Positions 22,914 through 34,221 of a DNA stretch of 64,000 nucleotides are shown here, in pieces. Origin of the DNA: Candidatus Chloroploca sp. Khr17 (GTDB taxonomy: Bacteria; Chloroflexota; Chloroflexia; Chloroflexales; Chloroflexaceae); NCBI RefSeq assembly GCF_004138165.1, contig NZ_RYFF01000026.1, forward strand, positions 20,298 through 84,297. Direction: 5' to 3'. The notes under the pieces are model-generated. The model was not told where the DNA came from and ran no database searches. It was given only the letters and a program-made list of their open reading frames with translations. The position numbers and the translations under genes are program-made. Numbering within the stretch: position 1 is the stretch's first letter; each line of letters starts with the position of its first letter.

Positions 22914-25900
22914 ATGACGATGACCCCGGAACACGCCGCCGATCTCGAGCAACTCAAGCGCGCGCTGGTGGCTCTGCGCAAGCTACGGGCGCGCGTAGAT
23001 GAAGTAGAGCAGGCCGGGCGCGAGCCGATCGCGATCGTCGGTATCGGCTGCCGTCTGCCGGGTGGCGTCACTGAGCCTATGGCGTACTGGGAATTGTTAC
23101 GCACAGGACGCGACGCCATCGCGGAAGTGCCAGTGGATCGTTGGGATAACGAGGCCTATTGGTCATCGGAACCAGATGTTCCCGGCAAGATACCGACGCG
23201 CTTTGGCGGCTTTCTTGAGGGAGTCGATCAATTTGATCCGCATTTCTTTGGGATCTCACCTCGCGAGGCCGCGTCGATGGATCCCCAGCAGCGCCTCGTG
23301 CTTGAGACGGCGTGGGAAGCGCTGGAAGATGCGACGATTGTTCCAGGGCGACTGGCGGGCAGCAATGCCGGTGTTTTTATTGGGATTGGTCTCAACGACT
23401 ATGGGCGGCTTCAGGTACCGGCCCAGGCTGCCGATCCGACGCTGATCGACACCTACATGACGTCGGGCAATGTGCTGTGCATCACGGCGAATCGACTCTC
23501 GTATGTGTTGAATCTGCATGGCCCGAGCATGGCGATCGATACGGCGTGCTCGTCATCGCTTGTTGCGGTGCATCAGGCTGTGCGGAGCCTGCGCCATCGG
23601 GAGTGTGACCTGGCGCTGGTTGGTGGGTCAAATGTGCTCCTGGCGCCTGACATTTCGATCAGCCTGAACAAATTTCTTGCGCCTGACGGGCGCTGCAAGT
23701 TTGGTGATGCGCAGGCTGATGGGTATGTGCGTGGCGAAGGCGTTGTGATGCTGGTGCTCGTGCCGCTTCGACGTGCGCTTGCCGAGGATCTGCCGATCTA
23801 TGCGCTCATCCGTGGCTCGGCGGTGAACCAGGATGGCTATAGCAGTGGCTTGACGGTGCCGAATGGCGTGGCTCAGCAGGCGATGTTGCGGGCGGCGCTG
23901 GCTGATGCGCGGGTCACTGCCCACGAGGTGAGCTATGTAGAGGCGCATGGCACGGGCACTGCGCTTGGTGATCCAATTGAATTGCAGGCCCTGGGCACGG
24001 TGCTCGGCGTGGGACGCCCGGCTGATCGCCCCCTGCTTGTTGGCTCAGTCAAGGCGAATATTGGGCACCTTGAGGCCGGGGCCGGCATCGCGGGCCTGGT
24101 CAAAGCTGCGCTGGCGCTGAAGCATCGCGTGATTCCGCCGAGCCTGCATTTCACCCAGCCTAACCCGCACATTGCCTTTGCGCAACTCGGCGTGCAGGTA
24201 CCAACAATGGCGCGTCCGTGGCCGTCTGGGGATGGCCCGCGCCTGGCGGGGGTCAGTTCGTTTGGTTTTGGTGGAACCAATGCCCACGTCATCCTGGAGG
24301 AACCCCCGGTTGTGGCGGAGCCTGAAGCGCCGAGCGAGGCACGTCCGGTGCAGTTGCTCCCGCTTTCAGCGCGAGAGCCTGTAGCGTTGCGGGAACTAGC
24401 GGCACGCTATGCTACGTTGCTGGCGCGCAGTTCGGTGGATCTGGCTGATCTCTGTGCAGCAGCGAGCCGGAGCCGCACGCATTTTGCCGAGCGGGCCAGC
24501 TTTGTGGCAGCGACGACAACGGAATTGCGTGAACAGCTTGCGGGGTTTGCTGCTGGTGAGATGCCTCAGGGCGTGTATGCAGGGCGGATAGACCGGGCCA
24601 CGACGCCGAAGGTTGCCTTGCTTTTCACCGGCCAGGGAGCGCAGTATCTTGGGATGGGGCGGCGGCTTTATGAGGCCGAGCCGATCGTGCGTGCGACGCT
24701 TGATCGCTGTGCCGAACTTTTGCGCCCTGAGCTTGCGCATGATCTGCGTGAGGTGATCTTTGGTGAAGGGAGCGAGGCAGCGGCCTTGCTTGATCAGACG
24801 GCCTATACGCAACCGGCGCTTTTTGCCCTCGAGTACGCTGTCGCCGAACTCTGGCGCTCGTGGGGGATCACGCCTGCGGCGGTGCTCGGCCATAGCCTTG
24901 GCGAGTATGTCGCTGCCGTGGTTGCCGGTGTGATGAGCCTGGAGGACGGCTTGCGTCTGGTGGCGGCGCGTGGCCGTTTGATGGGCAGTCTGCCTGCTGG
25001 CGGTGCCATGGCTGCGATCTTTGCGACGCCTGAACGTGTACGCAGTGCTCTGGCTAGCTCTGGTGATCGTGTCACGATCGCGGCGGTGAATGAGCCAGAG
25101 CATGCGGTCATCTCTGGGCAAGAGGCTGCGGTCGAGGTGATCTGCGCAGCCTTTGCCGCCGAGGGTGTCAAGACCCGCCGCCTGGTGACGTCGCACGCGT
25201 TTCATTCGCCGCTGATGGAGCCGATCCTGGCGGCGTTTGAGCAGGAAGCCCGGTCGATCAGCTTTCGCCCACCGCGGCTTGCCCTTGGCGCGAACCTGAC
25301 TGGTGCGGTGTGGTCAAACGAGCGTGCGCCCGATGCGACCTATTGGCGACGGCACCTACGTGAGCCAGTGCAATTTGCAGCGGGTGTTCAGGCGCTGCAT
25401 CAGCTTGGTTGTACCCTGTTTATCGAGGTAGGGCCTGCGCCTATCCTTGCGGCGGCGGGCAGTCGCTGCCTGCCCGATGCTGCTGCTGTCTGGGTTCCCT
25501 CGCTGCGCGCCGGGGCCGACGATCTCTACACGATGCTCAAGGCGCTCGGCATGCTCTATGGTGCTGGCGTCAGCCCTGATTGGCGTGCGGTTACCGCCGG
25601 GGCGAGTAGCCGCTCTCTTGCGTTGCCCACCTATCCATTCCAGCATGAACGCTACTGGATCAGTCTGCCGAAACGCTCGTCGGGGATGCCAATGGCCGAG
25701 CAGATCCACCCGCTGCTTGATCGGCGTTTGCGCTCGCCCGTACTGGCAGCGCAGGTTTTTGAGCTTGCGCTGAGTCTTGAGCGTCTGCCGCTGCTCGACG
25801 GCCACCGTGTTTATGGAACACCGGTCTTTCCGGCGACAGCCTATATCGAGCAGGTCTTGGCGGCCGTTGAGCATGCGTTTGGGCCTGGGTATGCCATTGC

Positions 25901-28900
25901 CGAGATGCTTGTGCAGCGGCCGCTTGCGCTGACCGACGAAATGACGCGCACGGTGCAGGTGGTACTACGCGATGCTGAGCAAGGGGTCAAGTTCGAAGTC
26001 GTTAGCCAGGGTGCCACTGACGAGCCGTGGTTGACTCACGCATCGGGGAGCTTGTTACGCGATCTGGTGCCAACCACCGAACCTGAAGTTACCCTTGCTG
26101 CGGCCAAGGCCGTCTGCCCCGATGAGATCAGCGTTGGCATGCTCTACGACGCCTTTGTGGCGATGGGCATGGGCTATGGCCCGGCTTTCTGCGGGATCGA
26201 GCGCGTATGGCGCGGCGATCATGCGGCGCTCGCGATGATCCGCCTGCCGCACGTGATTGCAGGTGAGGCTGGGCGCTATCGCTTTCACCCTGCTCTCTTG
26301 GATGCCTGCTTGCAGGTCGTTGGTGCGGCGCTTCCCGCTGACAGTGATCGGCTCTATCTGCCCATCAGTGTGGAAGGCTTTTGCTTTTGCGGTCGCCCTG
26401 ATGCTGTTTTGTGGAGCGCGATCCAGTTTGGCGATGAGGCTGAGGGTGCCGAGACGCTTGCCACACGGCTACACCTTTTTGATCGTGATGGGCGGCTTGT
26501 TGCCAAGGCTGACCGGATTGTCTTCAAACGAGCCCGCCAGGCTGCTTTTGCGCCACAGCCGACGGCAGTTACCAACTGGCTGTATGAGGTTGCATGGCGC
26601 AGTATGCCCCCTGCGGTTGCCGCAGATCAGCCAGGTCACTGGCTGATTGTTGGCGGCGCGGGTGAACTGGGCGAGCGCCTTGTTGGCGAACTTGCGAGGG
26701 CCGACGCGACGTATACGCTTGTCACGCCTGCGGCTACCCTGGCGCAGGTGAGAGTTGGGCATTGGCACGCGGATCTTGCCGAGCCAACTCAGGTGCGTGA
26801 GTTGGTTGCAGCCGTTGTTGCTATGGGCGCGTTGCGAGGGGTTGTGTATCTGGCTGACGGCAGTGCCAACGATCAGCGCACGATCCTTGGTGGTGCGCTC
26901 AACCTTGCCCAGGCGCTTGTTGAAGCTGGCGCGCCTCCGCTGTGGCTCGTCACGGTTGGGGCGCAGGCGGCATCTGCCGCCGAGTTGGTTGAGCCTGCCG
27001 CCGCGACGATCTGGGGTTTTGCGCGGGTGGCCGCACGCGAACATCCCGCGTCAGGCTTCAGGTGCATTGACCTTGACCCAACCGATCCTGCGGGCATGCT
27101 GCCTCTGCTCGTGGCCGAGTTGCTCGGCGCAGGTGACGAAGATCAGGTGGCTTTGCGTGCAGGCGAACGGCTGGCGGCGCGGTTGGTGCCCAGGCAAGCG
27201 GCCGACGTTCCCCCTGTGCGCCTGGAGGTGACCAAGCGCGGCACCTTCGAAGGGCTGACGCTCAAGCCTGTAGACCGGCCAGAACCAGGGCCGGGCGAGG
27301 TGGTGATCCGTGTTTACGCGGCGGGTCTGAATTTTCGCGATGTGCTGAATGTGCTCGGCATGTACCCTGGCGAGGCTGGCGGCCTGGGGAATGAGTGTGC
27401 CGGCACGGTCGAGGCTGTGGGCGCAGATGTGTATGACGTGGCGGTTGGCGATGCTGTGTTGGCGATTGCGTTTGATTGTCTTGGCACATTTGCGGTAGCG
27501 CGGGCGGCCCATACATTGCCAAAGCCAGTTGGCATGAGCTTCGCCGAGGCTGCGACGATACCCATTGCCTTTGCCACCGCCGCGTACGCCCTGCGCACCC
27601 TGGCTGACCTCAAGGCTGGCGAGCGCGTGCTCATTCATGCTGCGGCGGGAGGTGTTGGCCTGGCGGCGGTGCAACTTGCGCTGCGGGCAGGTGCCGAGGT
27701 GATCGGCACGGCGGGCAGCCCCGCCAAGCGTGCCTTGCTCACCTCGCTTGGCGTGCATCACGTCTTTGACTCGCGCTCGCTTCGTTTTGCCGACGATATA
27801 CGTGCGGCAACTGACGGTGCGGGGGTTGATGTGGTGCTCAATGCGCTGAGCGGCGAGTTTATTCCCGCTAGTCTGGGCGTGCTGCGTGATGGTGGGCGTT
27901 TCCTGGAGATCGGCAAGCGCGATATCTGGGAGCCTGCCGAGGTGGCTGCGCTAGGGCGTGCGCTTGTTTATCACATCATCTATCTCGGCGACGTGTGCGA
28001 GCGCGAACCCGCACTGGTACGTGATCTGCTGGTGCAGTTGACCAACGAGTTTGCCGCTGGCACGCTACAACCCTTGCCGCTGCGCGCCTTTGCGCTTGAG
28101 GACGCTGATGCCGCTCTGCGCCACATGGCCCAGGCGCGCCACATCGGCAAGGTTGTGCTCACCCCAGGGCAGCAGCGGCCCCTGACCCGCGCCGATGGCA
28201 CCTACCTGATTACCGGCGGGCTCGGTGGGCTCGGTCTGACGGTGGCCCGCGGGCTGGTCGAAGCCGGGGCGAGCAATCTCGCCCTGGTTGGCAGGCGTGC
28301 CCCGTCACCAGCCGCCGAGGCCGCTGTTGCCGAGCTTGTTGCAGCGGGGGCAGAGGTGCTTGTTGCCCAGGCCGACATTGCCGATGAGGAAGCGCTGGGT
28401 GCGTTGCTGACGCGCATCGACGCCACCTTGCCGCCTCTGCGGGGCGTCATCCATGCCGCCGGGGTGCTTGACGATGGCCTGGTGGCGCAGCAGACCTGGG
28501 CGCGTGCCGAGGCCGTGCTTGCGCCGAAAGTCGCCGGAGCCGAGGCACTTGGGCGGCTGGTCGCGGGCCGTGATCTCGACTGGCTCGTCTTCTTCTCGGC
28601 AGGTGCGGCGTTGCTCGGCACGCCTGGGCAGGCGACCTACGCTGCGGCGAACGCCTATCTCGACAGCCTGGCCCACACACTCATGGCGCGTGGCTTGCCA
28701 GCGCTGAGCATCAACTGGGGCATGTGGGGCGAGGTGGGCATGGCGGCTGCGCTAGGCGAGCGTCAGCGACAACGCCTGCTTGATCAAGGTTTGCGCACGA
28801 TCACGCCGGACACAGGTATGCGTCTGCTGGCAGCGGCTATCGCAACTGGAGCACCCCAACTTGCCGCATTGCCCGTGAACTGGAGCACCTTTGGGCATCA

Positions 28901-29426
28901 GTTTGGAGGCAACGCGCTGCCGTCATTATTCCGCGAGCTAGTGGATGCCGCGCCTGGATCACGTGCTGCATCGAGTTCGTCGGCTGATAGCGAGAGCCTT
29001 GTGGCGCGTCTGGCGAAGACCGCCCCCGGCAACCGACAGACCCTGTTACGCAACGTGGTGCGCGAGCACGCCGGACGCATTCTTGGGCTTGCGCCCGCCA
29101 CCGTCGTTGATCCACGGCAACCACTGGGCGAGATCGGGCTCGACTCGCTGATGGCAGTCGAATTGCGCAACAGCCTTGGCGGCGCTGTCGGGCGCACGCT
29201 GCCCACGACCTTGCTCTTTGATTACCCAACGATCGCGGCGCTGACAAGCTTTTTGGAAACAGTGCTCGCACCGTCGTCCCAGCCAGAGGTAGCGCCGGTT
29301 GACAAAGCCGTCGTGATTGATGATCGCATTGCCGATCTCGAACAACTCACTGATGAGGAGGCAGAAGCGTTGTTGTTGGCCGAACTAGATGGATTGAGGG
29401 AGGAGCGGTCAGATACCCAATCGTGA
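22914..29426 (+). CDS. Type I PKS 2: KS-AT-DH-ER-KR-ACP, fully reducing
   Basis: A 2170-residue module. A helical N-terminus (LEQLKRALVALRKLRARVDE) is the likely docking segment. KS Cys212 (DTACSSS); AT Ser661 (GHSLGE) with SHAFHS, a malonyl signature; DH with His964 in HRVYGTPVFP and Asp1130 in LLDACLQ; ER (about 1450-1750) with GLNFRDVLNVLGMYPG and the NADPH site AAAGGVGLAAV; KR (about 1762-1945) with LITGGLGGLG, LDD and TYAAANAY; ACP Ser2078 in GLDSLM. All reductive domains look intact, so this step should leave a saturated unit. The C-terminus carries LTDEEAEALLLAELDGL, the short acidic helix used for protein-protein docking. A hairpin whose loop holds the stop codon and a 400-base gap follow. 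Confidence 0.95.
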   Translation: MTMTPEHAADLEQLKRALVALRKLRARVDEVEQAGREPIAIVGIGCRLPGGVTEPMAYWELLRTGRDAIAEVPVDRWDNEAYWSSEPDVPGKIPTRFGGFLEGVDQFDPHFFGISPREAASMDPQQRLVLETAWEALEDATIVPGRLAGSNAGVFIGIGLNDYGRLQVPAQAADPTLIDTYMTSGNVLCITANRLSYVLNLHGPSMAIDTACSSSLVAVHQAVRSLRHRECDLALVGGSNVLLAPDISISLNKFLAPDGRCKFGDAQADGYVRGEGVVMLVLVPLRRALAEDLPIYALIRGSAVNQDGYSSGLTVPNGVAQQAMLRAALADARVTAHEVSYVEAHGTGTALGDPIELQALGTVLGVGRPADRPLLVGSVKANIGHLEAGAGIAGLVKAALALKHRVIPPSLHFTQPNPHIAFAQLGVQVPTMARPWPSGDGPRLAGVSSFGFGGTNAHVILEEPPVVAEPEAPSEARPVQLLPLSAREPVALRELAARYATLLARSSVDLADLCAAASRSRTHFAERASFVAATTTELREQLAGFAAGEMPQGVYAGRIDRATTPKVALLFTGQGAQYLGMGRRLYEAEPIVRATLDRCAELLRPELAHDLREVIFGEGSEAAALLDQTAYTQPALFALEYAVAELWRSWGITPAAVLGHSLGEYVAAVVAGVMSLEDGLRLVAARGRLMGSLPAGGAMAAIFATPERVRSALASSGDRVTIAAVNEPEHAVISGQEAAVEVICAAFAAEGVKTRRLVTSHAFHSPLMEPILAAFEQEARSISFRPPRLALGANLTGAVWSNERAPDATYWRRHLREPVQFAAGVQALHQLGCTLFIEVGPAPILAAAGSRCLPDAAAVWVPSLRAGADDLYTMLKALGMLYGAGVSPDWRAVTAGASSRSLALPTYPFQHERYWISLPKRSSGMPMAEQIHPLLDRRLRSPVLAAQVFELALSLERLPLLDGHRVYGTPVFPATAYIEQVLAAVEHAFGPGYAIAEMLVQRPLALTDEMTRTVQVVLRDAEQGVKFEVVSQGATDEPWLTHASGSLLRDLVPTTEPEVTLAAAKAVCPDEISVGMLYDAFVAMGMGYGPAFCGIERVWRGDHAALAMIRLPHVIAGEAGRYRFHPALLDACLQVVGAALPADSDRLYLPISVEGFCFCGRPDAVLWSAIQFGDEAEGAETLATRLHLFDRDGRLVAKADRIVFKRARQAAFAPQPTAVTNWLYEVAWRSMPPAVAADQPGHWLIVGGAGELGERLVGELARADATYTLVTPAATLAQVRVGHWHADLAEPTQVRELVAAVVAMGALRGVVYLADGSANDQRTILGGALNLAQALVEAGAPPLWLVTVGAQAASAAELVEPAAATIWGFARVAAREHPASGFRCIDLDPTDPAGMLPLLVAELLGAGDEDQVALRAGERLAARLVPRQAADVPPVRLEVTKRGTFEGLTLKPVDRPEPGPGEVVIRVYAAGLNFRDVLNVLGMYPGEAGGLGNECAGTVEAVGADVYDVAVGDAVLAIAFDCLGTFAVARAAHTLPKPVGMSFAEAATIPIAFATAAYALRTLADLKAGERVLIHAAAGGVGLAAVQLALRAGAEVIGTAGSPAKRALLTSLGVHHVFDSRSLRFADDIRAATDGAGVDVVLNALSGEFIPASLGVLRDGGRFLEIGKRDIWEPAEVAALGRALVYHIIYLGDVCEREPALVRDLLVQLTNEFAAGTLQPLPLRAFALEDADAALRHMAQARHIGKVVLTPGQQRPLTRADGTYLITGGLGGLGLTVARGLVEAGASNLALVGRRAPSPAAEAAVAELVAAGAEVLVAQADIADEEALGALLTRIDATLPPLRGVIHAAGVLDDGLVAQQTWARAEAVLAPKVAGAEALGRLVAGRDLDWLVFFSAGAALLGTPGQATYAAANAYLDSLAHTLMARGLPALSINWGMWGEVGMAAALGERQRQRLLDQGLRTITPDTGMRLLAAAIATGAPQLAALPVNWSTFGHQFGGNALPSLFRELVDAAPGSRAASSSSADSESLVARLAKTAPGNRQTLLRNVVREHAGRILGLAPATVVDPRQPLGEIGLDSLMAVELRNSLGGAVGRTLPTTLLFDYPTIAALTSFLETVLAPSSQPEVAPVDKAVVIDDRIADLEQLTDEEAEALLLAELDGLREERSDTQS

Positions 29427-29435
29427 ACGATTGGG
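29416..29435. terminator. Hairpin with the PKS 2 stop codon in its loop
   Basis: CCCAATCG (29416-29423) pairs with CGATTGGG (29428-29435); the four-base loop TGAA holds the TGA stop at 29424-29426. Outer GAGGAGCG/CGCTCCTC-like bases extend pairing. There is no T-run. It may act as an attenuator or RNA-stabilising end inside the operon. Confidence 0.4.
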
Positions 29436-29484
29436 CTTGTGCTCGCTCCTCCACCCGAAGGTGGCGCAGCACAAGAGGCCGGGG

Positions 29485-29561
29485 GAAAGATGAAAGCGGA
29501 AAGATGAAAGATGAAAAATGATCCATGTTTCAGCTTTCGTCTTTCATCTTTCCGCTTTCCC
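29485..29561. repeat. Inverted pair of heptamer arrays
   Basis: Five units of GAAAGAT type run from 29485 to 29519, and four units of CTTTCAT type run from 29534 to 29561. The two arrays are reverse complements, so the transcript can fold into a long AU-rich hairpin. It is the main structure in the 29427-29826 gap, which has no gene. Confidence 0.75.
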
Positions 29562-29674
29562 TGGCCCTGCACAACGAAAGGTGTCGTGCGTGGCGCAGAC
29601 CGTGAACCTTTTACCTGGCAGCGGGTTGCCTGCCAGAACCCCCGAAGGCTCAGTTGGAAACGTGCAAACCGTTG

Positions 29675-29694
29675 CTCGTGGTGCGCACCACGAG
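29675..29694. promoter_or_regulatory. Perfect 20-base palindrome upstream of PKS 3
   Basis: CTCGTGGTGCGCACCACGAG is self-complementary over all 20 bases and lies about 130 bases before the PKS 3 start. It could be an operator for a dimeric regulator or a small hairpin. No clear promoter hexamers are placed around it. Confidence 0.4.
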
Positions 29695-29826
29695 TGCCTT
29701 CGCACATCTGAGCGTAGTATACCAGTATTCGCATGCCCGAGCAAGCGTACGCTGAAGCGGGCTGAAGCAGAGCGCTTCCTCCCGCCCGTAAACGGTGCGG
29801 GTTTCCGCGCCTGAAGGCAAGCATCT

Positions 29827-32800
29827 ATGAGTGTGAACGAGTCGGCCACCGAAAACCTCTCGCCGCTGAAACGGGCGATCATCGAAATCCGCGCCCTGAA
29901 GGAGCGTGTGGCCGCGCTTGAGCAGAGCGGGCGTGAAGCGATTGCCCTCGTGGGGATGGGCTTGCGTTTTCCTGGTGGTTGCACGACACCCGACGCCTTC
30001 TGGTCGCTCCTGAGTGAAGGAGGGGACGCAGTCGGCCCGATTCCAGCTGATCGCTGGGATCTTGAGCAATACTACGATGCCGACCCTGAAGCACCTGGCA
30101 AAATGACCACACGCCATGGAGCGTTTCTGGAGGGGATCGATCAATTTGCGCCACACTTTTTTGCCATTGCCCCACGCGAGGCTAGCCAGATGGATCCCCA
30201 GCAGCGCTTGTTGCTCCAGGTGGCCTGGGAGGCGCTGGAGCATGCCGGCCAGGCTCCCGACAGGCTCGACGGCAGTGCCACCGGGGTTTTTGTTGGCTTG
30301 AGCAACAGCGACTATATGCGGATGCTGGCAAATGACCCCGAACTGCTTGATGTGTACCTGGCGACAGGCAATAGTGCGAGCATCGCGGCTGGCCGCATCT
30401 CGTACCTGTTGGGCCTGCGCGGGCCAAGCATGGCGGTCGACTCGGCCTGTTCTTCGTCGCTGGTCGCGGTACATCTGGCGGTGCGTAGCCTGCGTAGCCA
30501 TGAGTGCGATCTGGCCCTGGCTGGGGGCGTCAATCTCATTCTCACACCAGAGATCAACATCACCTTCTCGAAGGCCGGCATGCTGGCACCCGACGGTCGC
30601 TGCAAGACGTTTGATGCTGCCGCTGACGGCTATGTGCGTGGCGAGGGCTGCGCTATCGTTGTGCTCAAGCGCCTGAGTGACGCGCTGGCCGCTGGCGACC
30701 GCGTGCTGGCGGTGATCCGTGGTTCGGCAGTGAACCAGGATGGGCGAAGTAGCGGGCTTACTGCGCCTAATGGCCCCGCGCAGGAAGCGGTCATCAGGGC
30801 GGCCCTGGCCGATGCAGGCATTGCCCCCAGTGCGGTTGGCTATGTTGAAGCCCACGGCACTGGCACCTCACTCGGCGACCCGATTGAGGTGCAGGCCCTT
30901 GGCAGCGTGTTTGGTGCGGGGCGTGATCCGCGGGAGGAGCTTGTCATTGGTTCGGCCAAAACGAACATTGGGCACCTCGAGGCGGCGGCAGGGGTTGCTG
31001 GCCTGATCAAAGCTGTGCTGATGCTGCACCACCGCGAGTTTGTTCCCAACCTGCATTTTGTCACACCGAGCCCGCATATCCGCTGGGACGAGTTGCCGCT
31101 CCGTGTACCGACCATGCGGCAAGAATGGCACACCGAGGGTCGTCGCATCGCAGGAGTGAGTTCGTTCGGCTTTAGTGGCACCAATGCCCACGTCATCATC
31201 GAGGAGGCCCCCGCGCCTATCGCGAAGCCCACGACTGCACCCGAGCGTCCCTTGCATCTGATGACGATCGCGGCAAAAAGCGAGCGAGCGTTGCACGAGT
31301 TAGCCCGGCGCTATGCTGCGCACCTGGCAATGCATCCCGAGCAGCACCTCGCTGACGTAGCTTTTAGTGCCAACTGCGGGCGGGCGCAACTTGAGCATCG
31401 CCTGGCGATCGTGGCCCCTGACAGTGCAACGATGCGTGAACGGCTTGAGGCGTTTGTGGGTGGTGCTGCCGAGGGCCTGGCGGTTGGGCATAGTCCCGCC
31501 GGTAGCGCGCCCGAGGTCGTCTTTCTCTTCACCGGGCACGGCTCGCACTATGTAGGGATGGGCCGCTCGCTCGACGAGACACAACCCGTCTTTCGGAATG
31601 CACTTGATCGTTGCGACGAGTTGCTGCGCAGCGAAATTGATCGCCCGCTGCGCGACATTCTCTTTGGTGATGGCACGCTGCTTGACAGCATGCGCTACGC
31701 TCAACCAGCCCTGTTCGCGCTCCAATACGCCCTGGCCGAGCTCTGGCAGGCCTGGGGTGTGCGGCCGGCTGTGGTTGCCGGGCACAGCGCTGGCGAGTAT
31801 GTTGCCGCTGTTGTGGCGGGTGTGCTTAGCCTTGAAGACGGTCTGCGCCTGATTGCGGCCCGTGGTCGACTGATGCAGACCTTGCCCGCCGAGGGCGAGA
31901 TGGTGGCGATCTTTGCCGACGAGGCACGTGTTGCGCAGGCGGTGGTTCCATATGCAGACCGCGTAGGCATCGCCGCGATCAATGGCCCCGAGACAACCGT
32001 GATTTCAGGGCAGCGTGACGCGGTGCGTGCGGTGCTTGCCGCCCTGGAGGTGACCCCCGATGAGTATCGCAAACTTGACATAAGTATTGCAGCGCACTCA
32101 CCCCTGGTTGAGCCGATCCTTGATGCATTCGAGCGCAGTGCGGCAGAGGTGCGTCTGAGTGAGCCTCAGATCGGCCTGGTGTCCAGTTTAACCGGGGCGA
32201 TGGTCGACGCTGCGATCACGAGTCCGCGCTATTGGCGACGTCATCTGCGCGAGCCAGTGCGTTTTGCTACGGTCTTTGATACGCTCTATAGGGAAGGCTA
32301 TCGCACTTTTGTTGAGATCGGCCCGCACCCGACTTTGCTCAAGCTTGGGCAGTCTGGTTGGCCCGACGCGAGTGGGGTCTGGGTGCCGTCGCTGCACCGT
32401 GACACCGAGCCGTGGGCGCAGATCCTTGGTGGCCTCGCGGCACTCGCTGTGGCTGGCGTGCAGGTGGACTGGCGGGCTTTTGATCGACCTTATGGTCGGC
32501 AGACATTGAGTGTGCCGACGTACCCATGGGAGAACGACCGCTACTGGGCGGTTGCGACGCGTGCGACGCAGCGCAACCATGCGGTTGAACCCTGGCCCGT
32601 CATTGCTGCGGCAGCGCTGGCCCAGGCTGAGCAGGGGCCGCTTGATTTGCGCGTGGAGACCTATGGCGAGCGCTGGGCCCTGCTGGATCAGCTTGCCGAC
32701 GCCTACATTGTGCGCGCCTTGCGCAGCCTGGGCCTCTTTACCCGCGCCGGCGAGACGCACACGGTTGCCGAACTGGTTGAGCATCACCGCATTGTACCCA

Positions 32801-34221
32801 CCTACGAACGCCTCCTGGCCCGCTGGCTCGATGGTCTCGCCACGGCAAAGCTGTTACGCCGCGAGAACGAGGAGCGTTTTGTTGCCGACGGCCCGCTGAC
32901 CGAGCCGCCACTCGGCAGCCTGCTGGCGACAGCTGCAACGGTGTTTGCCGATACGCTCCCGCTGCTTGATTATGTATGTCGTTGCGGCGAGCGGCTTGCT
33001 GCCGTGATCACTGGTGAAGAGAGCGCGTTGACGACGCTCTTTCCGGATGGCTCATACGTGACGGTAGATTTTCTCTATCACGAGTGGGCGGTTGCGCGCT
33101 ATTTCAACCGCATCGTGCGGGCCGTTGTGCTTGCTGCGGTGCATGCGCGCCCCGAGGGGCAGCTTCGCGTGCTTGAGATCGGGGCTGGCACTGGTGGCAC
33201 CACTGCGGATCTGCTGCCCGTGCTGCCCCCCGAGCGCACCAGCTACACCTTTACCGACGTCTCCGACTTTTTCCTTGCCCGCGCCGCCGAGCGTTTCGTA
33301 GCCTATCCGTTTGTCCACTACGTGCGCTGCGACATCGAGCAACCGCCTGGCACACAGGGCCTGCTTGCCGAAGGCTATGATCTCATCGTGGCCTCCAACG
33401 TCCTGCACGCAACCCGCGATCTCGATGCAACCCTGCGCCATGTGCGCTCGCTGCTGGCTCCCGGAGGCACGTTGGTGCTTTATGAAGCTACCAGCCATCC
33501 GCACTGGTTCGATCTTACGACCGCCTTGATCGAAGGGTGGCAGCGTTTTGAGGACGATTGGCGCAGTGACAATCCGCTGCTCGCTGCCGATACCTGGGCC
33601 AGCGCCCTGGCGGCGGCAGGTTTTGCCGAGGTGCTGGCCCTTCCCGGTCGTGAGCAAGCCACGGCGGTGTTGGGTCAGCATGTCATCATTGCCCGGAACC
33701 CTGGCGAGGCGCGCGACGTGCGCACTGTTGTGCCGCTTGCCACGAGCTACGGTGACACAGCGGTGGCAGCAGCAACCCCGGTACTGGTTGGTGCCGAGTT
33801 GCGGGCTGCCCTTGAGGCAGCCTTGCCTGACGAGCGCCACGATCTGCTGGTTGATCTGGTACGCCATGCCATTGCCCGCGTACTCCGCATTGCCAACCCG
33901 CGCTCACTCCAACGGGAACAACCGCTGCTTGACCTGGGCTTTGACTCGCTGATGGCGGTCGAGTTGCGCAACGTGCTACGGCAGAGTCTTGAACTGCCAC
34001 GCAAACTTCCGGCCACGCTGGTCTTTGACTATCCAACCATTGCCGGCATCGCCAGGTATCTCGACCATCTCGTCACCGGCGACGAGGCCGTCCAGCCATC
34101 GCAGCCCATACCCACGCCAACCGCTGCTGCCGTCAGCGCCGAAGCGATCGCCGATCTTTCTGATGAAGAGGTAGAGGCTATGTTGTTGAAGCGACTTGCT
34201 GAGTTTCAGGGAAATCAATGA
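29827..34221 (+). CDS. Type I PKS 3: KS-AT-C-methyltransferase-ACP, non-reducing
   Basis: A 1464-residue module. A helical N-terminus ([20 protein letters not shown]) precedes the KS, which has Cys208 in DSACSSS and [10 protein letters not shown]. The AT (about 563-860) has Ser654 in GHSAGE but is unusual: the opening motif is GHGSH (His571) where GQGxQ is normal, and the specificity motif is IAAHS (His757). PKS 5 shares both features. A C-methyltransferase (about 945-1290) has the SAM motif [12 protein letters not shown] and SNVLHAT. There is no KR, DH or ER, so the product of this step should be an alpha-methyl beta-keto unit. ACP Ser1374 is in GFDSLM. The acidic tail [17 protein letters not shown] and the stop overlap the next gene. 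The ribosome site before ATG 29827 is weak. Confidence 0.93.
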   Translation: MSVNESATENLSPLKRAIIEIRALKERVAALEQSGREAIALVGMGLRFPGGCTTPDAFWSLLSEGGDAVGPIPADRWDLEQYYDADPEAPGKMTTRHGAFLEGIDQFAPHFFAIAPREASQMDPQQRLLLQVAWEALEHAGQAPDRLDGSATGVFVGLSNSDYMRMLANDPELLDVYLATGNSASIAAGRISYLLGLRGPSMAVDSACSSSLVAVHLAVRSLRSHECDLALAGGVNLILTPEINITFSKAGMLAPDGRCKTFDAAADGYVRGEGCAIVVLKRLSDALAAGDRVLAVIRGSAVNQDGRSSGLTAPNGPAQEAVIRAALADAGIAPSAVGYVEAHGTGTSLGDPIEVQALGSVFGAGRDPREELVIGSAKTNIGHLEAAAGVAGLIKAVLMLHHREFVPNLHFVTPSPHIRWDELPLRVPTMRQEWHTEGRRIAGVSSFGFSGTNAHVIIEEAPAPIAKPTTAPERPLHLMTIAAKSERALHELARRYAAHLAMHPEQHLADVAFSANCGRAQLEHRLAIVAPDSATMRERLEAFVGGAAEGLAVGHSPAGSAPEVVFLFTGHGSHYVGMGRSLDETQPVFRNALDRCDELLRSEIDRPLRDILFGDGTLLDSMRYAQPALFALQYALAELWQAWGVRPAVVAGHSAGEYVAAVVAGVLSLEDGLRLIAARGRLMQTLPAEGEMVAIFADEARVAQAVVPYADRVGIAAINGPETTVISGQRDAVRAVLAALEVTPDEYRKLDISIAAHSPLVEPILDAFERSAAEVRLSEPQIGLVSSLTGAMVDAAITSPRYWRRHLREPVRFATVFDTLYREGYRTFVEIGPHPTLLKLGQSGWPDASGVWVPSLHRDTEPWAQILGGLAALAVAGVQVDWRAFDRPYGRQTLSVPTYPWENDRYWAVATRATQRNHAVEPWPVIAAAALAQAEQGPLDLRVETYGERWALLDQLADAYIVRALRSLGLFTRAGETHTVAELVEHHRIVPTYERLLARWLDGLATAKLLRRENEERFVADGPLTEPPLGSLLATAATVFADTLPLLDYVCRCGERLAAVITGEESALTTLFPDGSYVTVDFLYHEWAVARYFNRIVRAVVLAAVHARPEGQLRVLEIGAGTGGTTADLLPVLPPERTSYTFTDVSDFFLARAAERFVAYPFVHYVRCDIEQPPGTQGLLAEGYDLIVASNVLHATRDLDATLRHVRSLLAPGGTLVLYEATSHPHWFDLTTALIEGWQRFEDDWRSDNPLLAADTWASALAAAGFAEVLALPGREQATAVLGQHVIIARNPGEARDVRTVVPLATSYGDTAVAAATPVLVGAELRAALEAALPDERHDLLVDLVRHAIARVLRIANPRSLQREQPLLDLGFDSLMAVELRNVLRQSLELPRKLPATLVFDYPTIAGIARYLDHLVTGDEAVQPSQPIPTPTAAAVSAEAIADLSDEEVEAMLLKRLAEFQGNQ

